From NCBI GenBank assembly GCA_937981985.1, contig CALJNB010000010.1, positions 1 to 41,371 of the forward strand: 41,371 nt of DNA. Reading direction: 5' to 3'. A program made the translations under genes and the position numbers. The stretch's first letter is position 1. Each line of letters begins with the position of its first letter. This document shows, piece after piece, positions 1 to 9,123 of this stretch. This DNA is from an uncultured bacterium. Lineage in GTDB: Bacteria; Myxococcota_A; Bradymonadia; Bradymonadales; Bradymonadaceae. Under the pieces are notes generated by a model. That model was not told where the DNA came from. It was given only the letters and a program-made list of their open reading frames with translations, and made no database searches.

Positions 1-34
1 CTGGTTTTCCTCCTCTGGCTGATCCTGGCCACCA

Positions 35-583
35 TTACCTTACACGCGCAGAGTAATGACTGCCCTCCCGCAGCCTCCGAACTACTGTCCGGCAACGGTG
101 TATCGAATTCCAAATCTCAGGCCCGGTGGTTTCATAATGGATTTGTGGATTTCCGGGATGAGAAAATTGATCGAGGTAAACTGCCCCCATTTGTGCTGCG
201 AGTTTTTCGGCCTCTTGTATCGTTCCTTTCATCCCTTTTGAACCATCCGTTAAGACGAGGTTTGTACCGAGGAACTTTAGCATTTCTTTACGTTCGTTGG
301 ACATCGAATCTGGCATCGTAAGCGTGAGTTCATATCCTCGAATATTGCAAATCCACGCCAGCGCGAGACCCGTGTTTCCGCTGGTCGGTTCAACGATGAC
401 CGATCCTTCTTTGAGGAGTCCGGCCTCTTCGGCTTGTTTAACCATTCCCCACGCGGTACGACATTTTACGCAAAATAGCGGATTTCTCCCTTCAACTTTT
501 CCGAACAAATTTCCGGCAGGTTGAAGTACGTTGAGTTGGACACACGGAGTATTTCCTATGGTTTCTATTAAGTTTGGTTTCAC
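35..583 (-). CDS. cysK: cysteine synthase A (CysK), N-terminal part, frame broken near left edge
   Basis: Fold-type II PLP enzyme that makes cysteine from O-acetylserine and sulfide. About 160 residues match CysK well: the IGNTP start, the PLP lysine at about residue 40 in FCVKCR, the PTSGNTG substrate loop at about 66-72, the GAxLVLTxGxKGMKG stretch, and TTGPEIW. The VKCR form points to CysK rather than CysM (VKDR). The start is a GTG at 583 with GAGG upstream. After PEIW the reading frame loses all similarity, and the phosphate-binding GTGGT loop and C-terminal half (family about 310 residues) are missing. The loss coincides with a GAATTC site at 105-110. This may be a real pseudogene, a clone chimera or an assembly error. 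No partner serine acetyltransferase gene is in view. The N-terminal assignment is sure; the native state of the gene is not. Confidence 0.75.
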   Translation of the reverse strand: MKPNLIETIGNTPCVQLNVLQPAGNLFGKVEGRNPLFCVKCRTAWGMVKQAEEAGLLKEGSVIVEPTSGNTGLALAWICNIRGYELTLTMPDSMSNERKEMLKFLGTNLVLTDGSKGMKGTIQEAEKLAAQMGAVYLDQFSHPGNPQIHYETTGPEIWNSIHRCRTVVRRLREGSHYSARVR

Positions 584-672
584 GCCGGCCTCGTAGTTAG
601 AGTTTTAGTTTTCACGAAAGCTCGGTTGGGTACAATAGAAATTTTTATAATGATACGGTTGTATGCTTGGTT

Positions 673-2073
673 TTAGTGTAGGCATGCTTGAGGACATTTT
701 TTGTTTAAGTTCTTTTGAAATCGAAGAGCGCCTTCAAAAAGTGAAACTCCGAAGATTCCGTCGTCATCGAAGGGCCATTTTTCTTTTTCATCGCATAGGT
801 CTTGGATAATGAAATCGCGTTCTTTATACGTACCCTTTAAATAGAAGGGACGAATCGACTTAGAGCACCAGTTTCTTCGCATTTGATGCATTTGTGGGGG
901 ACTCCAAAGTTGTTCGAGAACGATTTTTTCGTATTCCTGAATACGTCCAGGCCGACGGAAATAGGTTTCTGTGATTCGAACATAATCATCCGAAATTCGA
1001 ATCGATTCAGGAAAGACGGATGAATTCCAACACCCTTTATCTATTCTCAGGTTGCTTAGCATCGCAGCGCTATTTTGATATTGGAGTCCCAAATAGGGCG
1101 CAAAGCAATTTAGTGCAAAGAGGACTAATATCGGATAAGAGGGGCGCAACCCGACTGTAGTGTGGCGTTCTCTTGCGCGCCATGTCAGGACCACCCAAAA
1201 CAGGGACAGCCAAAGAAGAAACTCTCTGGGTATCATTGTCCATTCAGGTAGGCTTCCGTGCGCCAGAAGGCTTATCATTGTCGCGATGACTCCTAGACCC
1301 AATAGTATGTTCCAGCGCTTGCTGAAAACGTGTTTCAAATCTTGTCGTTCGTTTTGATCGATGAACGCCACGTGTGAGATGAGCATTACGAAGACGAAAG
1401 CAGGCGCCATTGTGAGGGTGAGTGGAATATGGAAAAGAATGGCGATGAATCTCGCTGCATATTTTTTTCGCAATAGGTAAAGAATTGGAATTGAGATTTC
1501 TACGCACAACACAATGTAGGCGAGAAAGGGATCTAAGTGATGGAGTGTGAAGTTGTAATAAGCTTCCAGTTTATCAAAACCGTAAATCGCGCAGCTGTAT
1601 TCTGGGTTGAGGAATTCTCGGTTTATTTTGTGTAAAAACGCGAAGCAATAAGCAATCATTCCCACCCAAGCGACGGTCGCTAAATGGCGTTTTTCGTATC
1701 TCGGGCGACGATCGGGTCGCAATATACCCATGCTCTGAAATAAAAAGCCCGACGTCGAGATCATCAATAAAAGGGCAGATTGAGTTAGAACGTCTCGGTG
1801 GAAAAGTAGAGGTATCGCGGCCGCGATTGCGGTTAATAACCACCCTAAAGTGCTGGAACGAAGCAAGAGGAAGGCCAATCCGAAAACGAAGATAACATTA
1901 GAAACGAACCAATCCCCGGTCCACGCGTCGGCCAGCCAAAGATGACACAGGGCCGCGAAAACATAGGTATAAATCATCCATTGATAAGTTGGGTCCACAG
2001 GTGGTTTAAACAGCCGGTTTACCCAGGTATTTGGAAGGAAATCCTCGGTTTTACTGTACTCCGTTGGTGTCAT
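673..2073 (-). CDS. HTTM / vitamin K-dependent carboxylase-like polytopic membrane protein
   Basis: A 466-residue integral membrane protein of unknown function. Hydrophobic segments cover roughly residues 30-330 (about eight to ten helices), followed by a soluble C-terminal part of about 120 residues. The stretch FAFLHKINREFLNPEYS resembles the conserved FxxGxxKLxxxFL core of the HTTM family, the membrane domain shared with vitamin K-dependent gamma-glutamyl carboxylase; bacterial members are mostly uncharacterised. It is divergent from sdhC, with only about 43 bases between the start codons, so the two may share a control region. The ATG start is natural. Carboxylase activity is not implied by the resemblance. 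The family call is by pattern only. Confidence 0.6.
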   Translation of the reverse strand: MTPTEYSKTEDFLPNTWVNRLFKPPVDPTYQWMIYTYVFAALCHLWLADAWTGDWFVSNVIFVFGLAFLLLRSSTLGWLLTAIAAAIPLLFHRDVLTQSALLLMISTSGFLFQSMGILRPDRRPRYEKRHLATVAWVGMIAYCFAFLHKINREFLNPEYSCAIYGFDKLEAYYNFTLHHLDPFLAYIVLCVEISIPILYLLRKKYAARFIAILFHIPLTLTMAPAFVFVMLISHVAFIDQNERQDLKHVFSKRWNILLGLGVIATMISLLAHGSLPEWTMIPREFLLWLSLFWVVLTWRARERHTTVGLRPSYPILVLFALNCFAPYLGLQYQNSAAMLSNLRIDKGCWNSSVFPESIRISDDYVRITETYFRRPGRIQEYEKIVLEQLWSPPQMHQMRRNWCSKSIRPFYLKGTYKERDFIIQDLCDEKEKWPFDDDGIFGVSLFEGALRFQKNLNKKCPQACLH

Positions 2074-2116
2074 GATCTATACAGCGTCTTGAAGGTTAAA
2101 ACTGGAGTAATTAAGA

Positions 2117-2833
2117 ATGTCAGCGTTAAAGAAAATGCTTTTTTCGTCCATAGGAAAAAAGTATATTATGGCGGTCTCAGGTTTAGGTTTAGTGGGCTTC
2201 CTTGTCACCCACCTTGCAGCAAACCTCCTATTATTAACAGGTAATCCTGATCTCCTTAATGGATACGGGGCCGGATTAAAATCTACACTAGGACCCTTGT
2301 TCTATCCTGCAGAGGCGGCGTTAGTGGGCTTGTTTCTCGTGCATATCATTTTGGCAATCTACATCAATGTTGCGGGTAAAAAGGCAGCTCGACCGATTGG
2401 ATACGCTAAAGCACAAAGAGGTAAGGGCGGTGAAAGCAAATTTGGTCTCGCCGGCTCGAATATGCTTATTACCGGGGGGCTTCTTGCGTTCTTTCTGGTC
2501 GTTCACCTCTGGCAGGTTCGCTACCAAGTTCAATTTGGGTCCAAATTCAGAACCATGCTGAACGGCGAACAGGTTGGCGATCTCTATAGATACTGTGACG
2601 AAATATTTGCATCGCCTCTCATGGTTGTCTTCTACGTCGGCGTGATGCTTTTTTTGGGGCTCCATCTGCGTCACGGTTTTTGGAGTGCTATCCAATCGTT
2701 AGGCGCAATGAAGCCTGAATGGTCCAAATCGATTCACGCGCTCGGTCTAATTATCGCCATCTTATTTGCGGTCGGGTTTCTTATTATTCCAATCTGGATG
2801 CATTTCGGAATGGCAGCGAGGTTATTTCAATGA
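2117..2833 (+). CDS. sdhC: succinate dehydrogenase/fumarate reductase cytochrome b subunit (b558 family)
   Basis: Membrane anchor of complex II, carrying heme b and passing electrons to or from quinone. The 238-residue protein has the single-subunit b558 organisation with five hydrophobic helices, as in Bacteroidetes and delta-type complexes, so no sdhD is expected. The opening [23 protein letters not shown] is typical, with candidate heme-ligand histidines in helices 1 (VTHL), 2 (LVHI), 3 (VVHLW) and 4 (GLHLRHG). GGAG at 2104-2107 precedes the ATG. The stop overlaps the sdhA start as ATGA, indicating translational coupling. First gene of sdhCAB. Confidence 0.93.
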   Translation: MSALKKMLFSSIGKKYIMAVSGLGLVGFLVTHLAANLLLLTGNPDLLNGYGAGLKSTLGPLFYPAEAALVGLFLVHIILAIYINVAGKKAARPIGYAKAQRGKGGESKFGLAGSNMLITGGLLAFFLVVHLWQVRYQVQFGSKFRTMLNGEQVGDLYRYCDEIFASPLMVVFYVGVMLFLGLHLRHGFWSAIQSLGAMKPEWSKSIHALGLIIAILFAVGFLIIPIWMHFGMAARLFQ

Positions 2834-4809
2834 CACTTAATTCAGGAATTCCAGAAGGGCCACTTAAAGAGAAGTGGGACAATTTCAAATCGAATATGAA
2901 GCTTGTTAGCCCGGCTAATAAGAAGAAGAAAAAAATTATCGTTGTCGGTACCGGCCTTGCCGGAGCATCGGCTGCAGCAACAATGGGAGAATTGGGCTAC
3001 AATGTCGACGCCTTTACAATCCTAGATTCACCTCGACGTTCGCACAGTATCGCGGCTCAAGGCGGAATTAACGCAGCAAAGAATTATCCTTACGATGGCG
3101 ATTCAGTGTGGCGTTTATTCTACGATACGATCAAGGGGGGAGATTACCGTTCGCGCGAAGCCAATACCTATCGTCTCGCCCAGTTGAGTACAAACATTAT
3201 TGATCAGGCCGTGGCGCAAGGCGTTCCATTTGCGCGTGAATACGGCGGTGATCTTGCCAATCGTTCTTTCGGTGGAGCTCAGGTTTCAAGAACCTTTTAT
3301 GCCAAAGGACAAACGGGTCAACAACTTCTACTCGGTGCTTATAGTGCTTTAATGCGTCAAGTTGACGCGAAAAAAGCAGGCGGTGAAGGAGTTCCCGGTG
3401 TCACGATGTATACGCGTCGTGAAATGCTTGATCTTGTACTCGTGGATGGTGTTGCCAAAGGAATTATCGTTCGTAACCTTATCACCGGCGATATCGAGAG
3501 ATATGCCGCAGATGCGGTCCTCCTATGTACCGGTGGCTACGGTCGCGCATATTTCCTGTCTACAAATGCATTTAACTCAAACGGGACAGCTGCATGGCGA
3601 GCACACAAGCGTGGCGCTTTTTTTGCTAATCCTTGCTATGTTCAAATTCACCCGACATGTATTCCGGCCTCAGGAAACTATCAGTCAAAGTTGACCTTGA
3701 TGAGTGAATCTTTACGTAACGATGGTCGTGTTTGGGTCCCCAAATCTAAGGAAGATGCCAAAGCTATTCGAGAAGGAAAGAAGACCGCAGCTGATTTGAA
3801 AGAGTCAGACCGAGATTACTATCTTGAACGAAAATACCCAAGCTTTGGAAACCTTGTTCCGCGTGATGTTGCGTCCCGTAATTCCAAGACCATGTGCGAT
3901 GATGATCTAGGGGTTAACCCCACGGGTCGCGCTGTTTATTTGGATTTCGAACGAGAAATAAACGCACAGGGTTTCAATACAATTAAGGATAAGTACGGTA
4001 ACCTTTTTGATATGTACAAAAAAATTGCCGGCGAAGATCCTTATAAAACACCGATGAAAATTTATCCGGCCGTACATTATACGATGGGTGGCCTTTGGGT
4101 TGATTATTCTTTGATGAGTAATATTCCAGGACTTTTTGTTCTCGGTGAGGCTAACTTTTCTGATCACGGTGCAAATCGTCTTGGTGCATCCGCGTTGATG
4201 CAAGGATTAGCCGATGGTTATTTCGTTGCCCCTCATACGGTTGGAAACTACATCGCTACAGAAAATCCTTCGCAAGTTGACACATCACACCCGGCTTTTG
4301 ACGCAGCTGAAAATGATACGCGTGAATACTTCCAGTCGATAATGGATGTTGGAACCAAGAATGAGAAGAATAAACATGGCCGAACCGTCATCGATATTTA
4401 CCGTGAACTGGGTCACATCATGTATGATAGTGTTGGTGTTTCTAGAACCAAAGAAGGGTTAGAAGATGCTTTGCAAAAAATTCCAAAACTTCGCGAAAGC
4501 TTCTGGAACGACCTAAAAATTCCGACTGAGACGGGTAAGTTTTCAAAATATATTGAGGTTGCTGGGCGGACGGCCGACTTCCTTGAGCTTTCTGAATTGA
4601 TGGCGCGTGACGCGTTGGAAAGGGAAGAGTCCGCTGGCGGTCATTTCCGAGAAGAACACCAAACCGAAGACGGCGAAGCTAGACGCGTGGATGATAAATT
4701 TTCCTACGTCGCCGCTTGGGAATGGAAAGGAAGAAATGAACCACACGTACTCAACAAAGAAGAGCTTGTGTTCGAAAATGTTAAACTTACTCAGCGTAGT
4801 TACAAATAG
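2830..4809 (+). CDS. sdhA: succinate dehydrogenase/fumarate reductase flavoprotein subunit
   Basis: FAD-containing catalytic subunit that interconverts succinate and fumarate on the cytoplasmic face. The 659 residues fit the longer delta/epsilon/Bacteroidetes-type SdhA. Visible are a Rossmann FAD site ([19 protein letters not shown], about residue 38 on), the FAD-attachment region with [12 protein letters not shown], the HPT motif, the catalytic-region sequence [19 protein letters not shown], and the [17 protein letters not shown] block near the C-terminal third. The ATG at 2830 overlaps the sdhC stop (ATGA), which decides the start over upstream in-frame codons lying inside sdhC. An acidic, E/D-rich helical C-terminus is normal. 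sdhB follows after 9 bases. Confidence 0.95.
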   Translation: MTLNSGIPEGPLKEKWDNFKSNMKLVSPANKKKKKIIVVGTGLAGASAAATMGELGYNVDAFTILDSPRRSHSIAAQGGINAAKNYPYDGDSVWRLFYDTIKGGDYRSREANTYRLAQLSTNIIDQAVAQGVPFAREYGGDLANRSFGGAQVSRTFYAKGQTGQQLLLGAYSALMRQVDAKKAGGEGVPGVTMYTRREMLDLVLVDGVAKGIIVRNLITGDIERYAADAVLLCTGGYGRAYFLSTNAFNSNGTAAWRAHKRGAFFANPCYVQIHPTCIPASGNYQSKLTLMSESLRNDGRVWVPKSKEDAKAIREGKKTAADLKESDRDYYLERKYPSFGNLVPRDVASRNSKTMCDDDLGVNPTGRAVYLDFEREINAQGFNTIKDKYGNLFDMYKKIAGEDPYKTPMKIYPAVHYTMGGLWVDYSLMSNIPGLFVLGEANFSDHGANRLGASALMQGLADGYFVAPHTVGNYIATENPSQVDTSHPAFDAAENDTREYFQSIMDVGTKNEKNKHGRTVIDIYRELGHIMYDSVGVSRTKEGLEDALQKIPKLRESFWNDLKIPTETGKFSKYIEVAGRTADFLELSELMARDALEREESAGGHFREEHQTEDGEARRVDDKFSYVAAWEWKGRNEPHVLNKEELVFENVKLTQRSYK

Positions 4810-4818
4810 GAGTCCACC

Positions 4819-5574
4819 ATGGCTAACAAAAATTTTAAGTTAGAAATTTGGCGTCAAGATGGGCCAAATACAGAAGGTAAGTTTGAAACCTTCAATATTG
4901 AAATCAACGAGCACGCGTCTTTCTTAGAAATGCTCGATCAATTAAATGAAGACATCATGAACGAGGGCGGTCGTCCGGTTGAGTTTGATTCTGATTGTCG
5001 TGAAGGAATTTGTGGTTCTTGTGGGTGTATGGTTAACGGTGCGGCCCATGGGCCTGAACGTGAAACTGCGGTCTGCCAACTGCATATGCGAACCTTCCAG
5101 AACGGCGAAACGATTACCGTTGAACCTTTCCGCGCCAAAGCCTTTCCAATTGTTCGTGACTTGGTGGTTGATCGAAACGCCTTTGATCGCATTCAGGAAA
5201 AAGGCGGGTATATTTCTGTTAATACCGGTCCGAAGCCTGACGCGAACGCCATTAAAATCGGAAAGCAACGTGCTGATGAAGCTATGGATGCAGCAACCTG
5301 CATCGGATGCGGCGCTTGTGTTGCCGCCTGTCCAAACGCTTCGGCGTCACTTTTTGTCGGAGCCCGTCTCAAGCACTTCGGTCTTCTCCCGCAAGGAGCA
5401 CCAGAACGCGGTCGTCGTACTTTACGAATGGTTGAACAAATGGATGACGAAGGATTCGGCGCTTGTTCAAATATCGGCGAATGTGAAGCCGTTTGTCCAA
5501 AAGGAATTTCTATTAGCGCAATTGGCCATATGAAACGTGACTATCTATTTGCAAATCTTGGTTTTCATAAATAG
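4819..5574 (+). CDS. sdhB: succinate dehydrogenase/fumarate reductase iron-sulfur subunit
   Basis: Electron-transfer subunit linking the SdhA flavin to the SdhC quinone site. The N-terminal ferredoxin domain carries the 2Fe-2S ligands in [10 protein letters not shown] plus a downstream Cys (AVCQLH). The C-terminal domain carries [12 protein letters not shown] and [12 protein letters not shown] for the 4Fe-4S and 3Fe-4S clusters. The length of 251 residues fits the delta/Bacteroidetes class. A strong AGGAG at 4808-4812 precedes the ATG. It is the last gene of sdhCAB and is followed by a clear terminator. It could act as succinate dehydrogenase or fumarate reductase; the sequence alone does not decide. 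Confidence 0.95.
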   Translation: MANKNFKLEIWRQDGPNTEGKFETFNIEINEHASFLEMLDQLNEDIMNEGGRPVEFDSDCREGICGSCGCMVNGAAHGPERETAVCQLHMRTFQNGETITVEPFRAKAFPIVRDLVVDRNAFDRIQEKGGYISVNTGPKPDANAIKIGKQRADEAMDAATCIGCGACVAACPNASASLFVGARLKHFGLLPQGAPERGRRTLRMVEQMDDEGFGACSNIGECEAVCPKGISISAIGHMKRDYLFANLGFHK

Positions 5575-5595
5575 AAAAAGCCGGTCCATGAATTG

Positions 5596-5623
5596 AAAAG
5601 CCAGCTTATAAGCTGGCTTTTTT
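5596..5623 (+). terminator. intrinsic terminator after sdhB, probably bidirectional
   Basis: A perfect inverted repeat, AAAAGCCAGCTTA followed by TAAGCTGGCTTTT, with a T-run on the plus strand and the matching A-run giving a T-run on the minus strand. It lies between convergent sdhB and the minus-strand lipoprotein, so it can serve both. Confidence 0.88.
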
Positions 5624-5684
5624 GTGTAATAAAGGAAAGCAGGGGTCTAAATGGTTTGCAAAAGATGTCTGAAGAACTTCCTTT

Positions 5685-6539
<855 letters not shown>

Positions 6540-6653
6540 TTCTAAATCCTATAGGTCAATCAAGTGTGTGCGACAATGTAACCAAATGAGGGGCGCTCTT
6601 CAAGGATTAAGAGAAAATGCAAAATCGGATAAGGCTTGCTGGAGAATTTATAT

Positions 6654-6929
6654 CTAAATAATGGCTTCGGCTGTGCCTTTCGGTCCGCGAGTCGATGTGT
6701 TGCGGATTCTTCCGAGCAAACGAAAGTTTTGTTGGGAATAAGTTGCCTGAAATGAGAAAAAAACGGCTGGAGCGTCGTCTTTTTTAGGATCAGAAGTAGA
6801 TGCAAGATACGCTTCCGATTCGGTGAGGGTAAACGTGGGACTTTTTTCTTGTTTGCAGTCTTTATCGCTTATGAATGGCTCAACGTCATCTCCATTTTTC
6901 CTTGAATTATTAAAGAAAGGGGAAATCAC
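6654..6929 (-). CDS. small hypothetical protein downstream of MazG-like gene
   Basis: A 91-residue ORF with a GTG start 9 bases beyond the MazG-like stop and a weak AGGCGG Shine-Dalgarno that overlaps that stop. Codon use looks like that of its neighbours (frequent GAT, AAA, CGT/CGC, TCT). The product is hydrophilic, with no signal peptide, membrane segment or motif I recognise. If real it would be the last gene of the ABC exporter/MazG run. It could equally be a chance open frame; the main support is position and composition. Confidence 0.35.
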   Translation of the reverse strand: MISPFFNNSRKNGDDVEPFISDKDCKQEKSPTFTLTESEAYLASTSDPKKDDAPAVFFSFQATYSQQNFRLLGRIRNTSTRGPKGTAEAII

Positions 6930-6937
6930 TAGTCCGC

Positions 6938-7267
6938 CTATTTCTCGACATCAATTATCGGCTCGAAACGTTTTGCGTCGCGCACGTTGTATTTTTCCAG
7001 CGTGTTCTGGAAGCTCTCTTCGAGGTCGATATCCATCGAGTTTGCAATGGCTACAAGCACAAACATAATATCGCCAATTTCTTCTGCAATATTACCTTGA
7101 AGTTCGCCGTCCTTTTTAATCTTGTCGCCGTGTAAATGATTGATCGCGCGAGCCAGCTCGCCGACTTCTTCGGTAAGCCTTGCTAAGTTAGAAAGAGGAC
7201 TCCAATAGCCGTCTTTCCATTGCCCGATCCAATCGTCGACTTGTTTTTGAATTTCCTGAATACGCAT
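6938..7267 (-). CDS. MazG-like nucleotide pyrophosphohydrolase
   Basis: A 109-residue single-domain member of the all-alpha NTP pyrophosphohydrolase superfamily, which cleaves (d)NTPs to NMP and pyrophosphate, often to clean the nucleotide pool. The metal-binding pattern is visible: LTEEVGELARAI (ExxE on helix 1) and IAEEIGDIMFVLVAIAN (ExxD on the next helix). It resembles the short YpjD/MazG-like form rather than the two-domain MazG (about 260 residues). The start ATG is at 7267. It follows the ABC exporter by about 30 bases on the same strand and is probably co-transcribed. The true substrate is unknown. Confidence 0.85.
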   Translation of the reverse strand: MRIQEIQKQVDDWIGQWKDGYWSPLSNLARLTEEVGELARAINHLHGDKIKKDGELQGNIAEEIGDIMFVLVAIANSMDIDLEESFQNTLEKYNVRDAKRFEPIIDVEK

Positions 7268-7296
7268 GTGTTCTCCGAGTAGTTAAATCAATGTTT

Positions 7297-9123
7297 CTAA
7301 ATATTGTTATCGCGGGCGAGTTCTTGAGTCGCGTATTGGAGGTGATAAAGCGTTTTATAATGCCCGTCTTCTTTTAGCAGTTCCTCGTGAGGTCCTTCTT
7401 GTAGTAACTCGCCCTTATGTAAAACGAGAATTCTATCTGCGTTTTGAATGGTGCTTAATCGATGCGCGATGACCAAAGAAGTTTGGCGTTCTAACATTTT
7501 CTCAACGGCATTCTGGATCAATGCTTCTGTTTCTGTATCCACGTTCGCTGTGGCTTCATCCAAGATGAGCACCTCTGGAGTGTGTGCTAGCGCGCGCGCG
7601 AACGCGATTAACTGACGTTCGCCAGCGGAGAGGTTTTTTCCTCGTTCAGATATTTGATGATCATAGCCGTCATCGAATCGCGAAATAACCCGATGGGCGA
7701 ACACGTCTTTTGCAGAAGCGATTACTTGCTCATCAGAAATCTCGGGGTTGGATAAGCTTATATTATCCCGCACGCTTCCAGTGAATAGAAAGACGTCTTG
7801 AAGTACAACTGCAAAAGCTTTTCGATACTCAGCCATGTCAAGGTTTCGTATGTCGATGCCGTTGATGGTTATTCGACCTTTTGTTGGGTCGTATAGACGA
7901 AGTGCCAGGCGAATTAAAGTCGTTTTGCCGGATCCTGTGTGACCGACAAGTGCGATTTTCTCGCCGACATTAACCTGGAACGATAAATCACGGATGATCC
8001 ATTCGTTTTCGTTATATGCGAAGGAGACGTTTTCGAAAGCCAAGGAAAACGGAGCTTTGGGCATCGGTTCATTGCCATTCTCTAATTGATCGTCGTCATC
8101 TAGGAGAACGAAAATACGTTCGCTTGATGCGACGGCGCTTAAAAATAGATTGTACTTTTGGGCAAGGTCTCGAATTGGAACAAAGAATTTTTGCATATAC
8201 TCGATGAACGCGACCAGCACGCCAAGCGTCACTGCATCGTCCACTAACACTTGTCCACTTCCGTACCAAATGATGATTCCGATAGTAACCGAACCTACCA
8301 TTTCTACGACTGAATAAAGTAAGGCATCGTATCTAATAGAGTCGTAATTTGAGGACCGAAACGAAACGTTGATTTCTTCGTATTCCTTTGCGCTTACTGA
8401 TTCTCGAACGAAGAGTTGGATAACCGACATTCCAGTGATTGATTCTTGGAGGTAAGAATATAGGCGCGCGATTCTTATACGAATTTCACGGAATGCTTTA
8501 CTGAGGAAGTACCGGAAGATGGACGCAAGGATGATAAGGATCGGGACTGCGGCGAAACTAATTAGCGTAAGTTTCCAACTTAATGAAAATAAAATAATTA
8601 CGATCATAGTCAGCGTGAATAGATCGCCTATCATGGTGACAAGGCCCGATGAAACGGCTTCCTGCAGTGATTCTATGTCGGTGGTCATTCTCGCCATCAA
8701 CCGCCCAATCGGATGGCGATTGAAGAAACGAATGGCTCGCCCTTGAACGTGATCGAAGACATCTTGGCGAAGATCTCGCAATGCACGTTGTCCAGCTAAT
8801 TGCATCAAATAAATTTGAAGATAAAACGCACCTGCTTGTAAAATTATCGCCGCGCCAAAAGCGACAAAGATCCAAGTGATTCCTTCGAGCTGACCTGGTA
8901 CCAAATACTCATCGATTGCCATCTGAAGCAGTTTGGGTTGGACAAGGGAGAGTCCCGACATGATTGGAAGTAAGATGAGACAAAGGAAAAAAGTGAAGGA
9001 GTAGGGCTTCATATATTGCCATAGCCTTTTCATGATCTGGCTATCGCTGAGGGTCCTTACTTTCTCTTCTTTGAAAGCCGAACCGATTGCGGGTCCTTTG
9101 GAGTCTGCTTTTTTATTACTCAT
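7297..9123 (-). CDS. ABC exporter half-transporter, catalytically complete subunit
   Basis: A 608-residue type IV ABC exporter with an N-terminal six-helix membrane domain (residues ~30-330) and a C-terminal ATPase. Walker A is GHTGSGKTT, the Q-loop LQDVF, the signature LSAGERQ (non-canonical), Walker B VLILDEAT with the catalytic Glu, and the H-loop AHRLS. It overlaps the upstream subunit by 4 bases, a sign of coupled translation and a heterodimer. Proper Walker B with an altered signature motif is the pattern of the TM288 partner in TM287/288-like exporters. Substrate unknown; lipid or drug export are both possible. Confidence 0.92.
   Translation of the reverse strand: MSNKKADSKGPAIGSAFKEEKVRTLSDSQIMKRLWQYMKPYSFTFFLCLILLPIMSGLSLVQPKLLQMAIDEYLVPGQLEGITWIFVAFGAAIILQAGAFYLQIYLMQLAGQRALRDLRQDVFDHVQGRAIRFFNRHPIGRLMARMTTDIESLQEAVSSGLVTMIGDLFTLTMIVIILFSLSWKLTLISFAAVPILIILASIFRYFLSKAFREIRIRIARLYSYLQESITGMSVIQLFVRESVSAKEYEEINVSFRSSNYDSIRYDALLYSVVEMVGSVTIGIIIWYGSGQVLVDDAVTLGVLVAFIEYMQKFFVPIRDLAQKYNLFLSAVASSERIFVLLDDDDQLENGNEPMPKAPFSLAFENVSFAYNENEWIIRDLSFQVNVGEKIALVGHTGSGKTTLIRLALRLYDPTKGRITINGIDIRNLDMAEYRKAFAVVLQDVFLFTGSVRDNISLSNPEISDEQVIASAKDVFAHRVISRFDDGYDHQISERGKNLSAGERQLIAFARALAHTPEVLILDEATANVDTETEALIQNAVEKMLERQTSLVIAHRLSTIQNADRILVLHKGELLQEGPHEELLKEDGHYKTLYHLQYATQELARDNNI

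Noticed and set aside
4942..5533. Long frames in other phases overlapping sdhB
   Set aside because: sdhB is certain from its iron-sulfur motifs; the other frames are shadows.
6548..6576. A possible minus-strand promoter (TTGTCG, 17 bases, TATAGG) before the poly-Asn lipoprotein
   Set aside because: Initiation would fall only 2 to 4 bases before the ATG, leaving no room for the ribosome site that the -10 box overlaps.
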